Of a stretch of DNA of 64,000 bases, positions 44,566 through 53,737 are shown one piece after another. The stretch lies in assembly GCF_000936425.1 (NCBI RefSeq), contig NZ_AVFK01000003.1, positions 248,001 through 312,000 on the forward strand, in the 5' to 3' direction. Numbering within the stretch: the first letter of the stretch is position 1; every line of letters starts with the position of its first letter. The stretch comes from Skermanella aerolata KACC 11604 (GTDB lineage: Bacteria > Pseudomonadota > Alphaproteobacteria > Azospirillales > Azospirillaceae). The notes beneath the pieces were generated by a model that saw nothing but the letters and a program-made list of their open reading frames with translations, had not been told where the DNA came from and made no database searches. The translations under genes were made by a program, and so were the position numbers.

Positions 44566-46820
44566 CCGCTAATACCGCCACGCAGCTTTCGCGCCGCACC
44601 TTCCTGTCGGGAAGCGCGCTGGTCGTCGCCTTCTCGCTCTCGTCCCGCGCGTTCGGCCAGTTGGCCGGAGGAGGGGAGGGCAGCGCCGGCCCGGCGGTCG
44701 TCGCTCCCCATCTGCCCGGCAGCCTGAAATCGTCCCCGATGCTGGACTCCTGGATACGAATCGACGCCGACGGCAAGGTCACGGTGTTCACCGGCAAGGT
44801 CGAACTGGGGCAGGGTATCCGGACCGCCCTGATCCAGGTCGCCGCCGAGGAACTCGACGTTCCGCCCACCGCCATCCACCTCATCACCGCCGATACGGTG
44901 CTGACACCGGACGAGGGCCTGACCGCGGGCAGCCATTCGATGCAGGACAGCGGGTCGGCGATCCGCAACGCGGCTGCGAATGTCCGAATGCTGCTGGTGC
45001 GGGAGGCTGCCCGGACCTGGAACGTCGAACCCGCCGGCATCGACACCGACGGCATGGGAAATCTGACTGGACCAGAAGGGCGGACGCTCGGCTACGGCCC
45101 GGCCGCCTCCTCCCTGTCGCTCCATGTCGAGGCCGCTGCCGACGCGCCGCTGCGCGATCCCGCCCGCTACCGCACGATGGGCGCCAGCCTGCGGCGGGTG
45201 GACATTCCAGGCAAGCTGACCGGCGAACCGGCCTACCTCCAGGACATGCGCCTTCCCGGAATGCTGCACGCCCGCATGCTGAGGGGACCGAGCTTCGGCA
45301 CGCGCTTCCAGTCCTCGGACATCGCGGCGATCTCAGCACTTCCGGGTGTCGTGAAGGTCGTCCGCCAGGGAAACTTTCTCGCGGTCGTCGCGGAGCGCGA
45401 GTGGACGGCGATAACGGCGCTCCGGAAGTTCCAGGATGCCCCGTTCGTCCGGACGGCCTCGCCGCTTCCCTCAGGCGATGTCGCCGCGACCCTCAAGGGA
45501 TTGCCGTCCCGCGACATCGGTATCCTGGACACCCGGAATGCAACCGCTCCCGCAGCATCGACGGTCAATGCCCGCTATTCGCGCCCGTGGCTGAACCACG
45601 GCTCGATCGGCCCGTCCTGTGCGATGGCGCATTTCCAGGACGGCGCGATAACGGTGTGGACCCACAGCCAGGGGACCTTCGACGTCCGCCGCGTCGTGGC
45701 CGAACTCGTCGGGCTACCGCCCGAGAAGGTCCACGCCATTCATGTCGAGGGGTCCGGCTGCTACGGCCAGAACGGCGCCGACGACGTGGCCGCCGACGCG
45801 GCGCTGATCGCATGGGACATGCCCGGCCGGCCCATCCGCCTGCAATGGACGCGCGAGGAGGAGTTCGGCTGGGAGCCGCTGGGACCGGGCATGCTGACCG
45901 AACTGGAAGCCTCGCTCGACACGGACAAGCGCATCGTCACCTGGAAGCATGAGGTCTGGAGCAACCCGCACAACAACCGCCCGGTCGGGGCCGGCGGGGT
46001 CATCGCGGGGGGAGAGGTCGCCAAGCCGTTCCCGGTGCCGGAGGGCAAGCCGATACCGATGCCGGAAGGCGACGGCAGCCGCAACTCCAACCCGCTCTAC
46101 GATCTGCCGAACATGCAGGTGACCTATCATTTCCTGAAGGACATGCCGCTGCGCGTCTCGGCGCTCCGCTCGCTCGGCGCCCATCTCAACGTCTTCTCGA
46201 TCGAATGCATGTTCGACGAGTTGGCGCGGGCCGGCGGCGTCGATCCCCTCGAACTCCGGCTGGCCCACATGAAGGACGAGCGAGCCAGGGAGGTTATGAC
46301 AACGATGGCCGGCCGCTTCGGCTGGCAGAGCCGAGCCCGCGGCGATGGCGTCCGGGGCTGCGGCATGGGGTTCGCCCGCTACAAGAATCTCGGCGCCTAC
46401 TGCGCCGTTGCGATGGAGGTCGAGATCGACCGCGAGACCGGCCGCGTCAGGGTCAGGCGTGCGGTCGCCGCCGTCGACAGCGGGCAGGCGGTCAATCCCG
46501 ATGGCATCAGAAACCAGATCGAAGGCGGCATCATCCAATCGCTGAGCTGGACCAGCCGCGAGGAAATGACGTTCTCCCCCGACCGCAGGACCAGCTTCGA
46601 CTGGAGCGCCTATCCGATCCTGCGGTTCGAGGACATGCCCGACACCATCGAGGTTCACGTGTTGGACCGACCCGGCCTGCCCTTCCTCGGCACGGCCGAA
46701 GCGGCGCAGGGACCGACGGCGGCGGCATTCGCTAACGCCGTCGCGGATGCGACCGGCCTTCGCCTGCGTGACATGCCGCTCAGCCCCGAACGGATCAAGG
46801 CGGCTCTCGGGGCGATCTGA
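44562..46820 (+). CDS. Tat-exported molybdenum hydroxylase large subunit (IorB/aldehyde oxidoreductase type)
   Basis: 752 residues. The Tat signal has the twin-arginine motif SRRTFLSG (10-17) and a hydrophobic stretch ending at SSRAFG. The xanthine-oxidase-family fold follows, with KVELGQGIRTALIQVAAEEL, GSHSMQDSGSAIRNAA, GASLRRVDIPGKLTGEP, and the C-terminal catalytic glutamate in LGTAEAAQGP. No FAD subunit gene is present, matching isoquinoline 1-oxidoreductase and FAD-free aldehyde dehydrogenases, which use cytochromes as acceptors. Substrates of the family are N-heterocycles and aldehydes; which applies here is unknown. The molybdopterin cytosine cofactor and a XdhC-like maturase would be required and are not encoded nearby. 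Confidence 0.92.
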   Translation: MTANTATQLSRRTFLSGSALVVAFSLSSRAFGQLAGGGEGSAGPAVVAPHLPGSLKSSPMLDSWIRIDADGKVTVFTGKVELGQGIRTALIQVAAEELDVPPTAIHLITADTVLTPDEGLTAGSHSMQDSGSAIRNAAANVRMLLVREAARTWNVEPAGIDTDGMGNLTGPEGRTLGYGPAASSLSLHVEAAADAPLRDPARYRTMGASLRRVDIPGKLTGEPAYLQDMRLPGMLHARMLRGPSFGTRFQSSDIAAISALPGVVKVVRQGNFLAVVAEREWTAITALRKFQDAPFVRTASPLPSGDVAATLKGLPSRDIGILDTRNATAPAASTVNARYSRPWLNHGSIGPSCAMAHFQDGAITVWTHSQGTFDVRRVVAELVGLPPEKVHAIHVEGSGCYGQNGADDVAADAALIAWDMPGRPIRLQWTREEEFGWEPLGPGMLTELEASLDTDKRIVTWKHEVWSNPHNNRPVGAGGVIAGGEVAKPFPVPEGKPIPMPEGDGSRNSNPLYDLPNMQVTYHFLKDMPLRVSALRSLGAHLNVFSIECMFDELARAGGVDPLELRLAHMKDERAREVMTTMAGRFGWQSRARGDGVRGCGMGFARYKNLGAYCAVAMEVEIDRETGRVRVRRAVAAVDSGQAVNPDGIRNQIEGGIIQSLSWTSREEMTFSPDRRTSFDWSAYPILRFEDMPDTIEVHVLDRPGLPFLGTAEAAQGPTAAAFANAVADATGLRLRDMPLSPERIKAALGAI

Positions 46821-46863
46821 TCCGGCCGAGCCTCCGGCCTGCCGAAGAAACAAGGATTGCGAG

Positions 46864-48078
46864 ATGACTACCGAAACGACGGACACCGCTCCGTCCCACA
46901 AGGATTTCGTCCTCGGGCGAGGACTGACCTTCATGATGGCTGCTGCTGCCGGCATTGCCGTCGCCAATATCTATTACAACCAGCCGATGCTGGCGATCAT
47001 CGAACGGGACTTCGCCGGATCGGACACGACCGGCTTGATCCCGACCGCCACGCAACTCGGCTATGCCATCAGCCTGTTCCTGTTCCTGCCACTCGGCGAC
47101 CTGATGGACCGGCGGCGCCTGATCGTCGTCCAATTCGGCATCCTGGCGTTTTCGCTGGTCCTTGCCGCCATCGCTCCGACCGCCCTGCTGCTCGTCGCCG
47201 CCTCCCTGCTGGTCGGGGCCAGCGCCACGGTAGCACAGCAGATCGTCCCCCTGGCGGCCACGCTCTCGGCTCCGGAGAAGCGGGGCGCCACGATCGGCAC
47301 CGTCATGGGCGGCGTCCTGACCGGCATCCTGCTCAGCCGGACGGTCGGCGGGTTCGTCGGCTCCCATTTCGGCTGGCGCGAAATGTTCTGGATCGCGGCG
47401 CCGGTGGCGCTTGGCGCCTCGGTCGTCATGGCGGCTGTTTTGCCTCGGACACATCCGCAGTCGACCATCCGCTACGGCAAAGCGCTGATGTCCCTGGTCG
47501 AAATCTGGCGCAACGAACCCGCGTTGCGCCGCTCGACGATCCTGCAAGCGGCTCTATTCGCTTCGTTCTCCGCCTTCTGGACCATCCTGGCGTTGCGGCT
47601 CGAAGAGCCGGTTTTCAATCTTGGAGCCGATGTCGCCGGCTTGTTCGGCATCGTCGGCGCGATCGGCATCCTGGCGGCCCCGCTGGCCGGCAAGCTTGCG
47701 GATCGCCGGGGGCCTGATCTGGTCATCTGCTTAGGATCGCTGCTCACGCTCGGCTCCTGGCTCCTGCTCGGCTTGTGGGCCACGATCCCGGGTCTCGTCG
47801 CCGGCGTCGTCGTCCTCGATTTCGGGGTGCAGAGCGCCCTGGTCTCGAACCAGCACGTGATTTATTCGCTCCGTCCCGAAGCCCGCAGCCGTTTGAACAC
47901 GATCTTCATGAGCGGCATGTTCATCGGCGGCGCCACCGGTTCCGCCGGCGCCACGATGGTCTGGAACGCCTTTGGCTGGAACGGCGTCAGCATCTTCGGG
48001 GCGCTGCTGGCCGTGTTCGGGATCCTGATTTGGATGGCAACGCGGCGAACCGCCGCCGTGCATCAGCCCCAAGCCTAA
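46864..48078 (+). CDS. MFS transporter (drug:H+ antiporter/YnfM-like)
   Basis: 404 residues with 12 predicted helices. The opening GLTFMMAAAAGIAVANIYYNQPMLAIIE is typical of a proteobacterial MFS group annotated as sugar or multidrug exporters. LPLGDLMDRRRLIVVQF is the helix 2-3 signature loop and LAGKLADRRGPDLVI its repeat. It lies 43 bases after the molybdenum subunit in the same direction and is probably the last gene of the TetR-controlled operon, moving the substrate in or a toxic intermediate out. The ATG at 46864 was chosen over upstream in-frame starts inside the previous gene. Confidence 0.88.
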   Translation: MTTETTDTAPSHKDFVLGRGLTFMMAAAAGIAVANIYYNQPMLAIIERDFAGSDTTGLIPTATQLGYAISLFLFLPLGDLMDRRRLIVVQFGILAFSLVLAAIAPTALLLVAASLLVGASATVAQQIVPLAATLSAPEKRGATIGTVMGGVLTGILLSRTVGGFVGSHFGWREMFWIAAPVALGASVVMAAVLPRTHPQSTIRYGKALMSLVEIWRNEPALRRSTILQAALFASFSAFWTILALRLEEPVFNLGADVAGLFGIVGAIGILAAPLAGKLADRRGPDLVICLGSLLTLGSWLLLGLWATIPGLVAGVVVLDFGVQSALVSNQHVIYSLRPEARSRLNTIFMSGMFIGGATGSAGATMVWNAFGWNGVSIFGALLAVFGILIWMATRRTAAVHQPQA

Positions 48079-48186
48079 CCCCGGCAACGACTCGTTAACC
48101 AAATTTCAATCCCTGCCGTGCTTCGCTCCGGCTCAACAGGTTCCCGATCGGCGGCTGCCCGGGCGAGTTTGAGCAGGATCGAAAAA

Positions 48187-49206
48187 ATGAGCGTGATCAA
48201 AAGGTTCGACTCGGTTCTCGTGACCGGAGGCGCCGGCTATTGCGGCAGTCTGCTGGTGCCGCAACTGCTGGATCTCGGTTACAGAGTGACGGTCTACGAC
48301 ATCCTGTATTTCGGCGACCATTTCCTGCCCAAGGATCACCCGAACCTGACGGTCGTGCAGGGCGATATCCGCGATACCGCCAAGCTGGCCACCGCCATGG
48401 CCGGCCATCAGGCGGTACTCCACCTCGCCTGCATCTCCAACGACGCCAGTTTCGAACTCGACGAGCAGTTGTCGACCACGATCAACTTCGACGCCTTCGA
48501 ACCGATGGTCGCCGCCGCCAAGGCCGCCGGGGTCAGGCGGTTCGTCTACGCTTCCAGCAGTTCGGTCTACGGCGTGTCGGAACAGCCCAACGTCACCGAG
48601 GACCACGCTCTCCTGCCGCTCACCCTCTACAGCAAGTACAAGGGCGAGTGCGAAACCGTCCTGAAGAAGTATACCGACGACGGTTTCGTCGGCGTGATCT
48701 ACCGCCCTGCCACGGTGTGCGGCTACGGTCCGCGCCAGCGGCTCGACCTGTCCGTCAACATCCTGACCAACCATGCCGTGACCAACGGCCGTATCCTGGT
48801 GTTCGGCGGCGAGCAGCTTCGGCCCAACCTGCATATCCAGGACTACGCCGACCTGTGCAAGCTGCTGCTGTCGGCGCCGGACGAGCTGGTCACCGACCAG
48901 ATCTTCAATTGCGGGACCGAGAACCTGACCATCCGGGACATCGCCGGGCTGGTGAAGCGCGTCGTCGCGGAGGAGTTTCCCGGCCGCGCCGACATCGACA
49001 TCGTCACGACGCCGTCCGACGACCTGCGCTCCTACCATATCAATTCCGACAAGATCTTCCGCGTGCTCGGCTTCAAGCCCCGCCACACCGTCGAGGACGC
49101 GGTGCGCGACCTGTGCCGGGCCTTCCGCGAGGGCGCGCTGCCGGACAGCATGTCGGACGACTGGTACTACAATATCCGCACCATGAAGAGGCTGCACGCG
49201 GCATGA
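48187..49206 (+). CDS. NAD-dependent epimerase/dehydratase (extended SDR)
   Basis: 339 residues. The nucleotide-binding motif VLVTGGAGYCGS (about 10-21) and the active-site serine region YASSSSVYGVSE with YSKYK (Y and K of the YxxxK pair) mark an extended short-chain dehydrogenase acting on nucleotide sugars. The presence of DVRS-like IRDTA and of RPATVCGYGPRQR supports this. The reaction may be epimerisation, dehydration or reduction of an NDP-hexose for surface polysaccharide. It is coupled to a second epimerase by an ATGA overlap. GAAAAA precedes the ATG and the ribosome site is weak. Confidence 0.87.
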   Translation: MSVIKRFDSVLVTGGAGYCGSLLVPQLLDLGYRVTVYDILYFGDHFLPKDHPNLTVVQGDIRDTAKLATAMAGHQAVLHLACISNDASFELDEQLSTTINFDAFEPMVAAAKAAGVRRFVYASSSSVYGVSEQPNVTEDHALLPLTLYSKYKGECETVLKKYTDDGFVGVIYRPATVCGYGPRQRLDLSVNILTNHAVTNGRILVFGGEQLRPNLHIQDYADLCKLLLSAPDELVTDQIFNCGTENLTIRDIAGLVKRVVAEEFPGRADIDIVTTPSDDLRSYHINSDKIFRVLGFKPRHTVEDAVRDLCRAFREGALPDSMSDDWYYNIRTMKRLHAA

Positions 49207-50276
49207 CCAATCCTTCCTCCGCCAGCCTTTCGCCCCGCCCCGTCGCCGTCGTCACCGGCGGCGCTGGCTTCATCGGCAGCCATATGGTGGACCTGCTGCT
49301 GGAGCGCGGCTACGCCGTGCGCGTGATCGACAATCTGGTCGGCGGGCGGGAAGCCAATCTGGCCCATCACGCCGCCGATCCCAACCTGTCGTTCGAGAAG
49401 ATCGACATGCGCGCGCTGGAGCCGGGGCATCCGCTGTTCAAGGATGCTCGCTATGTCTTCCACTTCGCCGGCATCGGCGACATCGTGCCGTCGATCGAGC
49501 GGCCGGTCGATTACATGTCCACCAACGTCCAGGGCACCGTCCAGGTGCTGGAATGCGCCCGCGCCGCCGGCGTCGCCAAGCTGGTCTACGCCGCCTCGTC
49601 GTCCTGCTATGGGCTGGCGGTCACGCCGACGACCGAGGATCATCCAATCCAGCCGCAGTATCCCTACGCGCTCAGCAAGTATCAGGGCGAACAGGCTGTC
49701 CTGCACTGGCATCAGGTCTACCGGCTGCCGGCCAACTCGATCCGGATCTTCAACGCCTACGGCATCCGGTCGCGCACGTCAGGCGCCTACGGCGCCGTCT
49801 TCGGCGTGTTCCTGCGCCAGAAGCTGGCGGGCAAGCCGTTCACGGTCGTCGGCGACGGGATGCAGAGCCGCGACTTCCTCTACGCCTCCGACATCGCCGA
49901 AGCCTTCCTGGCGGCGGCGGAAACCGAGCGTTCCGGCCGGGTCTACAATGTCGGCGCCGGCAATCCGCAGACCGTCAACCGGCTGGTCGAACTGCTGCGC
50001 GGCGACATCGTCTACATCCCGAAGCGGCCCGGCGAACCCGACTGCACCTGGGCCGACATCGGCCGCATCACGTCGGAACTTGGCTGGCAGCCCCGGATCT
50101 CGTTCGAGGAGGGCGTTCGCCGGGTCCTGAACGATATCGACTACTGGCGCGAAGCGCCGCTGTGGAACCCCGACACCATCGCCCAGGCGACGCGAAGCTG
50201 GTTCGCGTGCCTGGGCGACGACCGCGGAGACGACCCCGGAGACTGCGCCGTCAGTTCTGCGTCTTCAGCCGGATGA
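49203..50276 (+). CDS. NAD-dependent epimerase/dehydratase, second copy (extended SDR)
   Basis: 357 residues. The Rossmann motif is VVTGGAGFIGSHMVDLL (about 15-31), the active-site region is YAASSSCYGLAV, and the catalytic pair is in YALSKYQGE. NAYGIRSRTSGAYGAVFG and GDGMQSRDFLYASDIAEAF are standard in UDP-glucose 4-epimerase-like and related enzymes. Together with the preceding gene it probably makes a modified sugar nucleotide. It is only distantly similar to its neighbour, so this is not a recent duplication. Its last 26 bases overlap the 3' end of the convergent arabinofuranosidase gene. Confidence 0.87.
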   Translation: MTNPSSASLSPRPVAVVTGGAGFIGSHMVDLLLERGYAVRVIDNLVGGREANLAHHAADPNLSFEKIDMRALEPGHPLFKDARYVFHFAGIGDIVPSIERPVDYMSTNVQGTVQVLECARAAGVAKLVYAASSSCYGLAVTPTTEDHPIQPQYPYALSKYQGEQAVLHWHQVYRLPANSIRIFNAYGIRSRTSGAYGAVFGVFLRQKLAGKPFTVVGDGMQSRDFLYASDIAEAFLAAAETERSGRVYNVGAGNPQTVNRLVELLRGDIVYIPKRPGEPDCTWADIGRITSELGWQPRISFEEGVRRVLNDIDYWREAPLWNPDTIAQATRSWFACLGDDRGDDPGDCAVSSASSAG

Positions 50277-51801
50277 CGTTCCAGGACGCCGGAGCCAGCG
50301 TTGCCTGAACGCGGCCTCCCTGGACCTGCACGCCGTCGAGCGCCACGGGGCTGACCGTGTCCGGTGCGTCCTTCGTGTTGGTGATCTGAAGGTCGTCGTG
50401 GCGCAGTTCCAGCGCATGGTCCAGCGTCAAGTCGTTGAAGCCTCGGGCGTCGAGGTCGAGGGTGATCGACTCATCCAGGTGGCGGTTCAGGACGAACAGG
50501 GTCAGCGTTTTGTCGTCCTCGTTATGGACGCTCGCCACCTTGACATAGGGCACCTCCGGCATCGGGTAGTACAGTTCCTCGGCGCCGCGCGGGTCGTAGT
50601 AGCGAGCTGAATAGGTCGGGGAATTTACCTTCGAGCGCAGGACGTTGCCGCGTCCCAGGTTGCTCATCTGGGCGAACGGGTGGAAGATCGTCTGCCGCCA
50701 CGCCGGACCGCCGGTCTCCGTCATGATCGGCGCGATGGCGTTGACCAGCTGGGCGAGGCAGGCCGACTTAACGCGGTCCGCATGGTTCAGCAGCGAGATG
50801 CAGGCGCCGCCGAAGGTCAGAGCGTCCTCCATCGTGTAGATCTCTTCCAGGATCTGGGGCGCTTCCGGCCAGCCCGGCTTCGCCCGGCCTTCGCCCTTGC
50901 CGCGGGTGCGGTACCAGACGTTCCATTCGTCGAAGCTGAGCATGATGCGCTTGGACGACCGCCGCTTCGCCGCCACCGCGTCGGCGATCGCCACGACCTC
51001 GTCGATGAAGCTGTCCATCAGGTCGGGGCTGGCGAGGAAGGCCGCCGTGTCGTGGGCGTAGTTGTTGAAGTAGGTGTGCAGGGAAATGAACTCGACATGG
51101 TCGAAGGTATGGTCGAGGACCGTGTATTCCCACTCGCCGAAGGTCGGCATGTTGCGGGCCGACGAGCCGCAGACCGCCAGTTCGACCGTCTTGTCCGTCC
51201 ACTTCATCATCTTCGCCGTCTCGGTGGCGATGCGGGCGTATTCGGTCGCCGTCTTCCGCTCCATCTGCCACGGGCCGTCCATCTCGTTGCCCAGGCACCA
51301 GAACTTGACGTCGTGCGGCTGTTCCCAGCCGTGGCTGCGGCGGAGGTCGGACAGCGCCGTGCCGCTGGGATGGTTGCAGTATTCCAGGTAGTGGCGGGCG
51401 GCGTCGGCGCCCCGGGTGCCGAGGTTGACGGCCAGCATCGGCTCGATCCCGGCTTCGCGGCACCAGTCGATGAATTCGTTGGTGCCGAAGGTGTTCGGCT
51501 CGGTCGAGAACCACGCGAGATCCAGCCGGCGCGGCCGGTTCTCGACCGGCCCGACGCCGTCTTCCCAGTTGTAGCCGGACACGAAGTTGCCGCCGGGATA
51601 GCGCATGATCGTTGGGGCCAGCTCCTTGACCAGCGCCATCACGTCGCGGCGGAAGCCGCGTTCGTCAGCCTCGGGGTGGCCGGGTTCGAACAGGCCGCCG
51701 TAGACGCAGCGGCCAAGGTGTTCGACGAAGGCGCCGAACAGGCGCGGGTCGGTCGCTCCAACCGCGAAGTCGCGGTCGATCAGAACCTCAGCCTTCAACA
51801 T
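50251..51801 (-). CDS. abfA: alpha-L-arabinofuranosidase, GH51
   Basis: 516 residues with no signal peptide, hence cytoplasmic. The TIM-barrel domain holds the acid/base glutamate in WCLGNEMDGPW (E173) and the nucleophile in LSFDEWNVWY (E292); MRYPGGNFVSGYNWEDGVGP is a GH51 landmark, and a beta-sandwich domain follows from about residue 390. It releases L-arabinose from arabino-oligosaccharides. It lies 29 bases after the last ABC gene, so the transporter very likely supplies its substrate. The 3' end overlaps the convergent epimerase gene. Confidence 0.93.
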   Translation of the reverse strand: MLKAEVLIDRDFAVGATDPRLFGAFVEHLGRCVYGGLFEPGHPEADERGFRRDVMALVKELAPTIMRYPGGNFVSGYNWEDGVGPVENRPRRLDLAWFSTEPNTFGTNEFIDWCREAGIEPMLAVNLGTRGADAARHYLEYCNHPSGTALSDLRRSHGWEQPHDVKFWCLGNEMDGPWQMERKTATEYARIATETAKMMKWTDKTVELAVCGSSARNMPTFGEWEYTVLDHTFDHVEFISLHTYFNNYAHDTAAFLASPDLMDSFIDEVVAIADAVAAKRRSSKRIMLSFDEWNVWYRTRGKGEGRAKPGWPEAPQILEEIYTMEDALTFGGACISLLNHADRVKSACLAQLVNAIAPIMTETGGPAWRQTIFHPFAQMSNLGRGNVLRSKVNSPTYSARYYDPRGAEELYYPMPEVPYVKVASVHNEDDKTLTLFVLNRHLDESITLDLDARGFNDLTLDHALELRHDDLQITNTKDAPDTVSPVALDGVQVQGGRVQATLAPASWNVIRLKTQN

Positions 51802-51830
51802 GGGGAAGTCTCCTGATAGGTGATTTGGTT

Positions 51831-52694
51831 TCAGTAGGAGCGGGCGGCGCGGTCCCGCTCGATGGTTTGGGGCTCGTCGTCATCCGGGACGTCGGGCGAG
51901 AGCACCGAGTTCTTCAGCAGGATCGAGTAGGGGTGCTGCGGGTTGTCCAGCACGGCGCGGGCGTCGCCGCTTTCCACCACTTCGCCCTTCTGCATGATGA
52001 TGATGCGGTCGCTGATGTAGTAGGCGGTCGCAAGGTCGTGGGTGATGTAGATGATCGAGACCTTCAGCTCGTCGCGCAAATCCTTGAACAGGTTGACGAT
52101 GGCGACCCGGAGGGAGGCGTCGACCATCGACACCGGCTCGTCCGCCACGATCAGCCGGGGGCCGGGGATCAGCGCGCGGGCGATGGCGATGCGCTGGAGC
52201 TGGCCGCCGGACAGCTCATGCGGGAAGCGGTCCTTGACCTCCGCCAGCGACAGCCCGACCTTGCGCAGCGCCCGGTCGGATGCGGCATCCGTCTCCGCCT
52301 GCGACCGTGCGTCGGTGAAGTTCCGGGCGGTCATGGTCAGGTAGCGGTCGACCTTGCTCAGCGGGTTGAAGCTTTCGAACGGGTTCTGGAAGATCGGCTG
52401 CACCCGGCTCATGAAGCGCATCCGGTCGCGCGTCTTCCTGATGGTCGTCAGGTCCTCGCCGCCGAACGCGATGCTTCCGCCGGTCGGCGTCATCCCGTTC
52501 AGGATCATGCGGGCCAGCGTGGACTTGCCGCTGCCGGACTCGCCGATGATCGTGAAGATCTCCGGCCGCGCGTCCGTCAGGGTGAAGCTGACGTCCTTGA
52601 CCGCATCGATCCGCCGCCGGGACAGCAGCCCGCCGGTCCAGAAGCTGCGGCTGACGCCCCGCACGTCGAGAAGTGCCGTGTCCGCCCCGCTCAT
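51831..52694 (-). CDS. ABC transporter ATP-binding protein, OppF/DppF type
   Basis: 287 residues. Walker A is GESGSGKST (about 51-59), the signature is ELSGGQLQR, Walker B is RLIVADEPVSMVD and the switch histidine is in YITHDLA. The C-terminal HPYSILLKNSVL block is characteristic of peptide/oligosaccharide transporters. It starts with an ATGA overlap on the preceding ATPase gene. Together the two form the heterodimeric motor of the Opp-type importer encoded here. Confidence 0.93.
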   Translation of the reverse strand: MSGADTALLDVRGVSRSFWTGGLLSRRRIDAVKDVSFTLTDARPEIFTIIGESGSGKSTLARMILNGMTPTGGSIAFGGEDLTTIRKTRDRMRFMSRVQPIFQNPFESFNPLSKVDRYLTMTARNFTDARSQAETDAASDRALRKVGLSLAEVKDRFPHELSGGQLQRIAIARALIPGPRLIVADEPVSMVDASLRVAIVNLFKDLRDELKVSIIYITHDLATAYYISDRIIIMQKGEVVESGDARAVLDNPQHPYSILLKNSVLSPDVPDDDEPQTIERDRAARSY

Positions 52695-53737
52695 TGTACG
52701 GTCCCCCCGGTTACGGCATGGCAGGCGACGCGATGTCCGCCTCCCAGCGACTGCATAGGAGGGACCACGACGCGGCAGACGTCCATGGCGATCGGGCAGC
52801 GGGGATGGAAGCGGCAGCCGGGCGGCGGGTCGGCAAGGTTGGGCGGCGTGCCCTCCAGCCCCTTGCGCGGCTCGGCGTCGCCGATCCGGGGCAGGCTGCG
52901 GATCAGGTGGATGGTGTAGGGATGGCGCGGATTGCGGAAGAGGTCGCGGGTACGGCCCTCTTCCACCAGTCGCCCGGCATACATGATGCCCAGCCGGTCG
53001 GTCAGGTTGGCGTGGACCGCCATGTCGTGGGTGACGAACAGGATGGAGGCTCGCATCTCGCGCTGCACTTCCCGGATCATCGTCAGCACGCTCTTCTGGA
53101 CGACCACGTCGAGCGCCGTGGTCGGTTCGTCCGCGATGATGAAGCCGGGGCGGCAGACGGTCGCCAGGGCGATCACGACGCGCTGGCGCATCCCGCCGGA
53201 AAGCTCGTGTGGATAGGAGTCCAGGACGCCGGGCTGAAGATGCAGCTTGAGCAGGTGCTCCTCGACCGCCCTGAGGAAGGCCGGCATGGGCAGCCCCATG
53301 TGGCGGAAGGCGAAATCGACGAAGCTCTGCCGGACCCGCCGCAGCGGGTTCAGCACGCTCATCGAGCCTTGCATGATATAGGCAAGGTGCTTCCACCGGA
53401 TCGCGGTGCGCTCCTCCGGCTTCAAGGAATAGAGATCGACCTTGCGTGTCCCGAAGTCGAAGTTGACCGAGCCGCTGACGACGTTGAGCGGCGGCCGGAT
53501 GGCGCCCGCTATCGTCTTGATCAGCGAGCTTTTGCCGGACGAGGACTCGCCGGCGATGCCGTAGATCTCGTCGTGCTCGATCCGGAGCGTGATGTCGTCC
53601 ACCGCCCGCACCTCGCGGGTGATGCCGAACCAGCGCGTCTGGTAATAGGCCTTGAGCCCGTCGACGCGCAGCGCCGGTGATGTGGGAGCCGTTTCCGGCA
53701 CCGAGTTGAGATGGTTGTTGAGCTGGTGGAGCGTCAT
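52691..53737 (-). CDS. ABC transporter ATP-binding protein, OppD/DppD type
   Basis: 348 residues. Walker A is GESSSGKSS (about 65-73), the signature is ELSGGMRQR, Walker B is GFIIADEPTTALD and the H-loop is FVTHDMA. The C-terminal extension carries the cysteine cluster GCRFHPRCPIAMDVC and the usual PLP-like GTPPNLADPPPGC segment. The start overlaps the permease stop (ATGA). An open frame continues further upstream, but the coupled ATG is the natural start. Confidence 0.93.
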   Translation of the reverse strand: MTLHQLNNHLNSVPETAPTSPALRVDGLKAYYQTRWFGITREVRAVDDITLRIEHDEIYGIAGESSSGKSSLIKTIAGAIRPPLNVVSGSVNFDFGTRKVDLYSLKPEERTAIRWKHLAYIMQGSMSVLNPLRRVRQSFVDFAFRHMGLPMPAFLRAVEEHLLKLHLQPGVLDSYPHELSGGMRQRVVIALATVCRPGFIIADEPTTALDVVVQKSVLTMIREVQREMRASILFVTHDMAVHANLTDRLGIMYAGRLVEEGRTRDLFRNPRHPYTIHLIRSLPRIGDAEPRKGLEGTPPNLADPPPGCRFHPRCPIAMDVCRVVVPPMQSLGGGHRVACHAVTGGTVQ

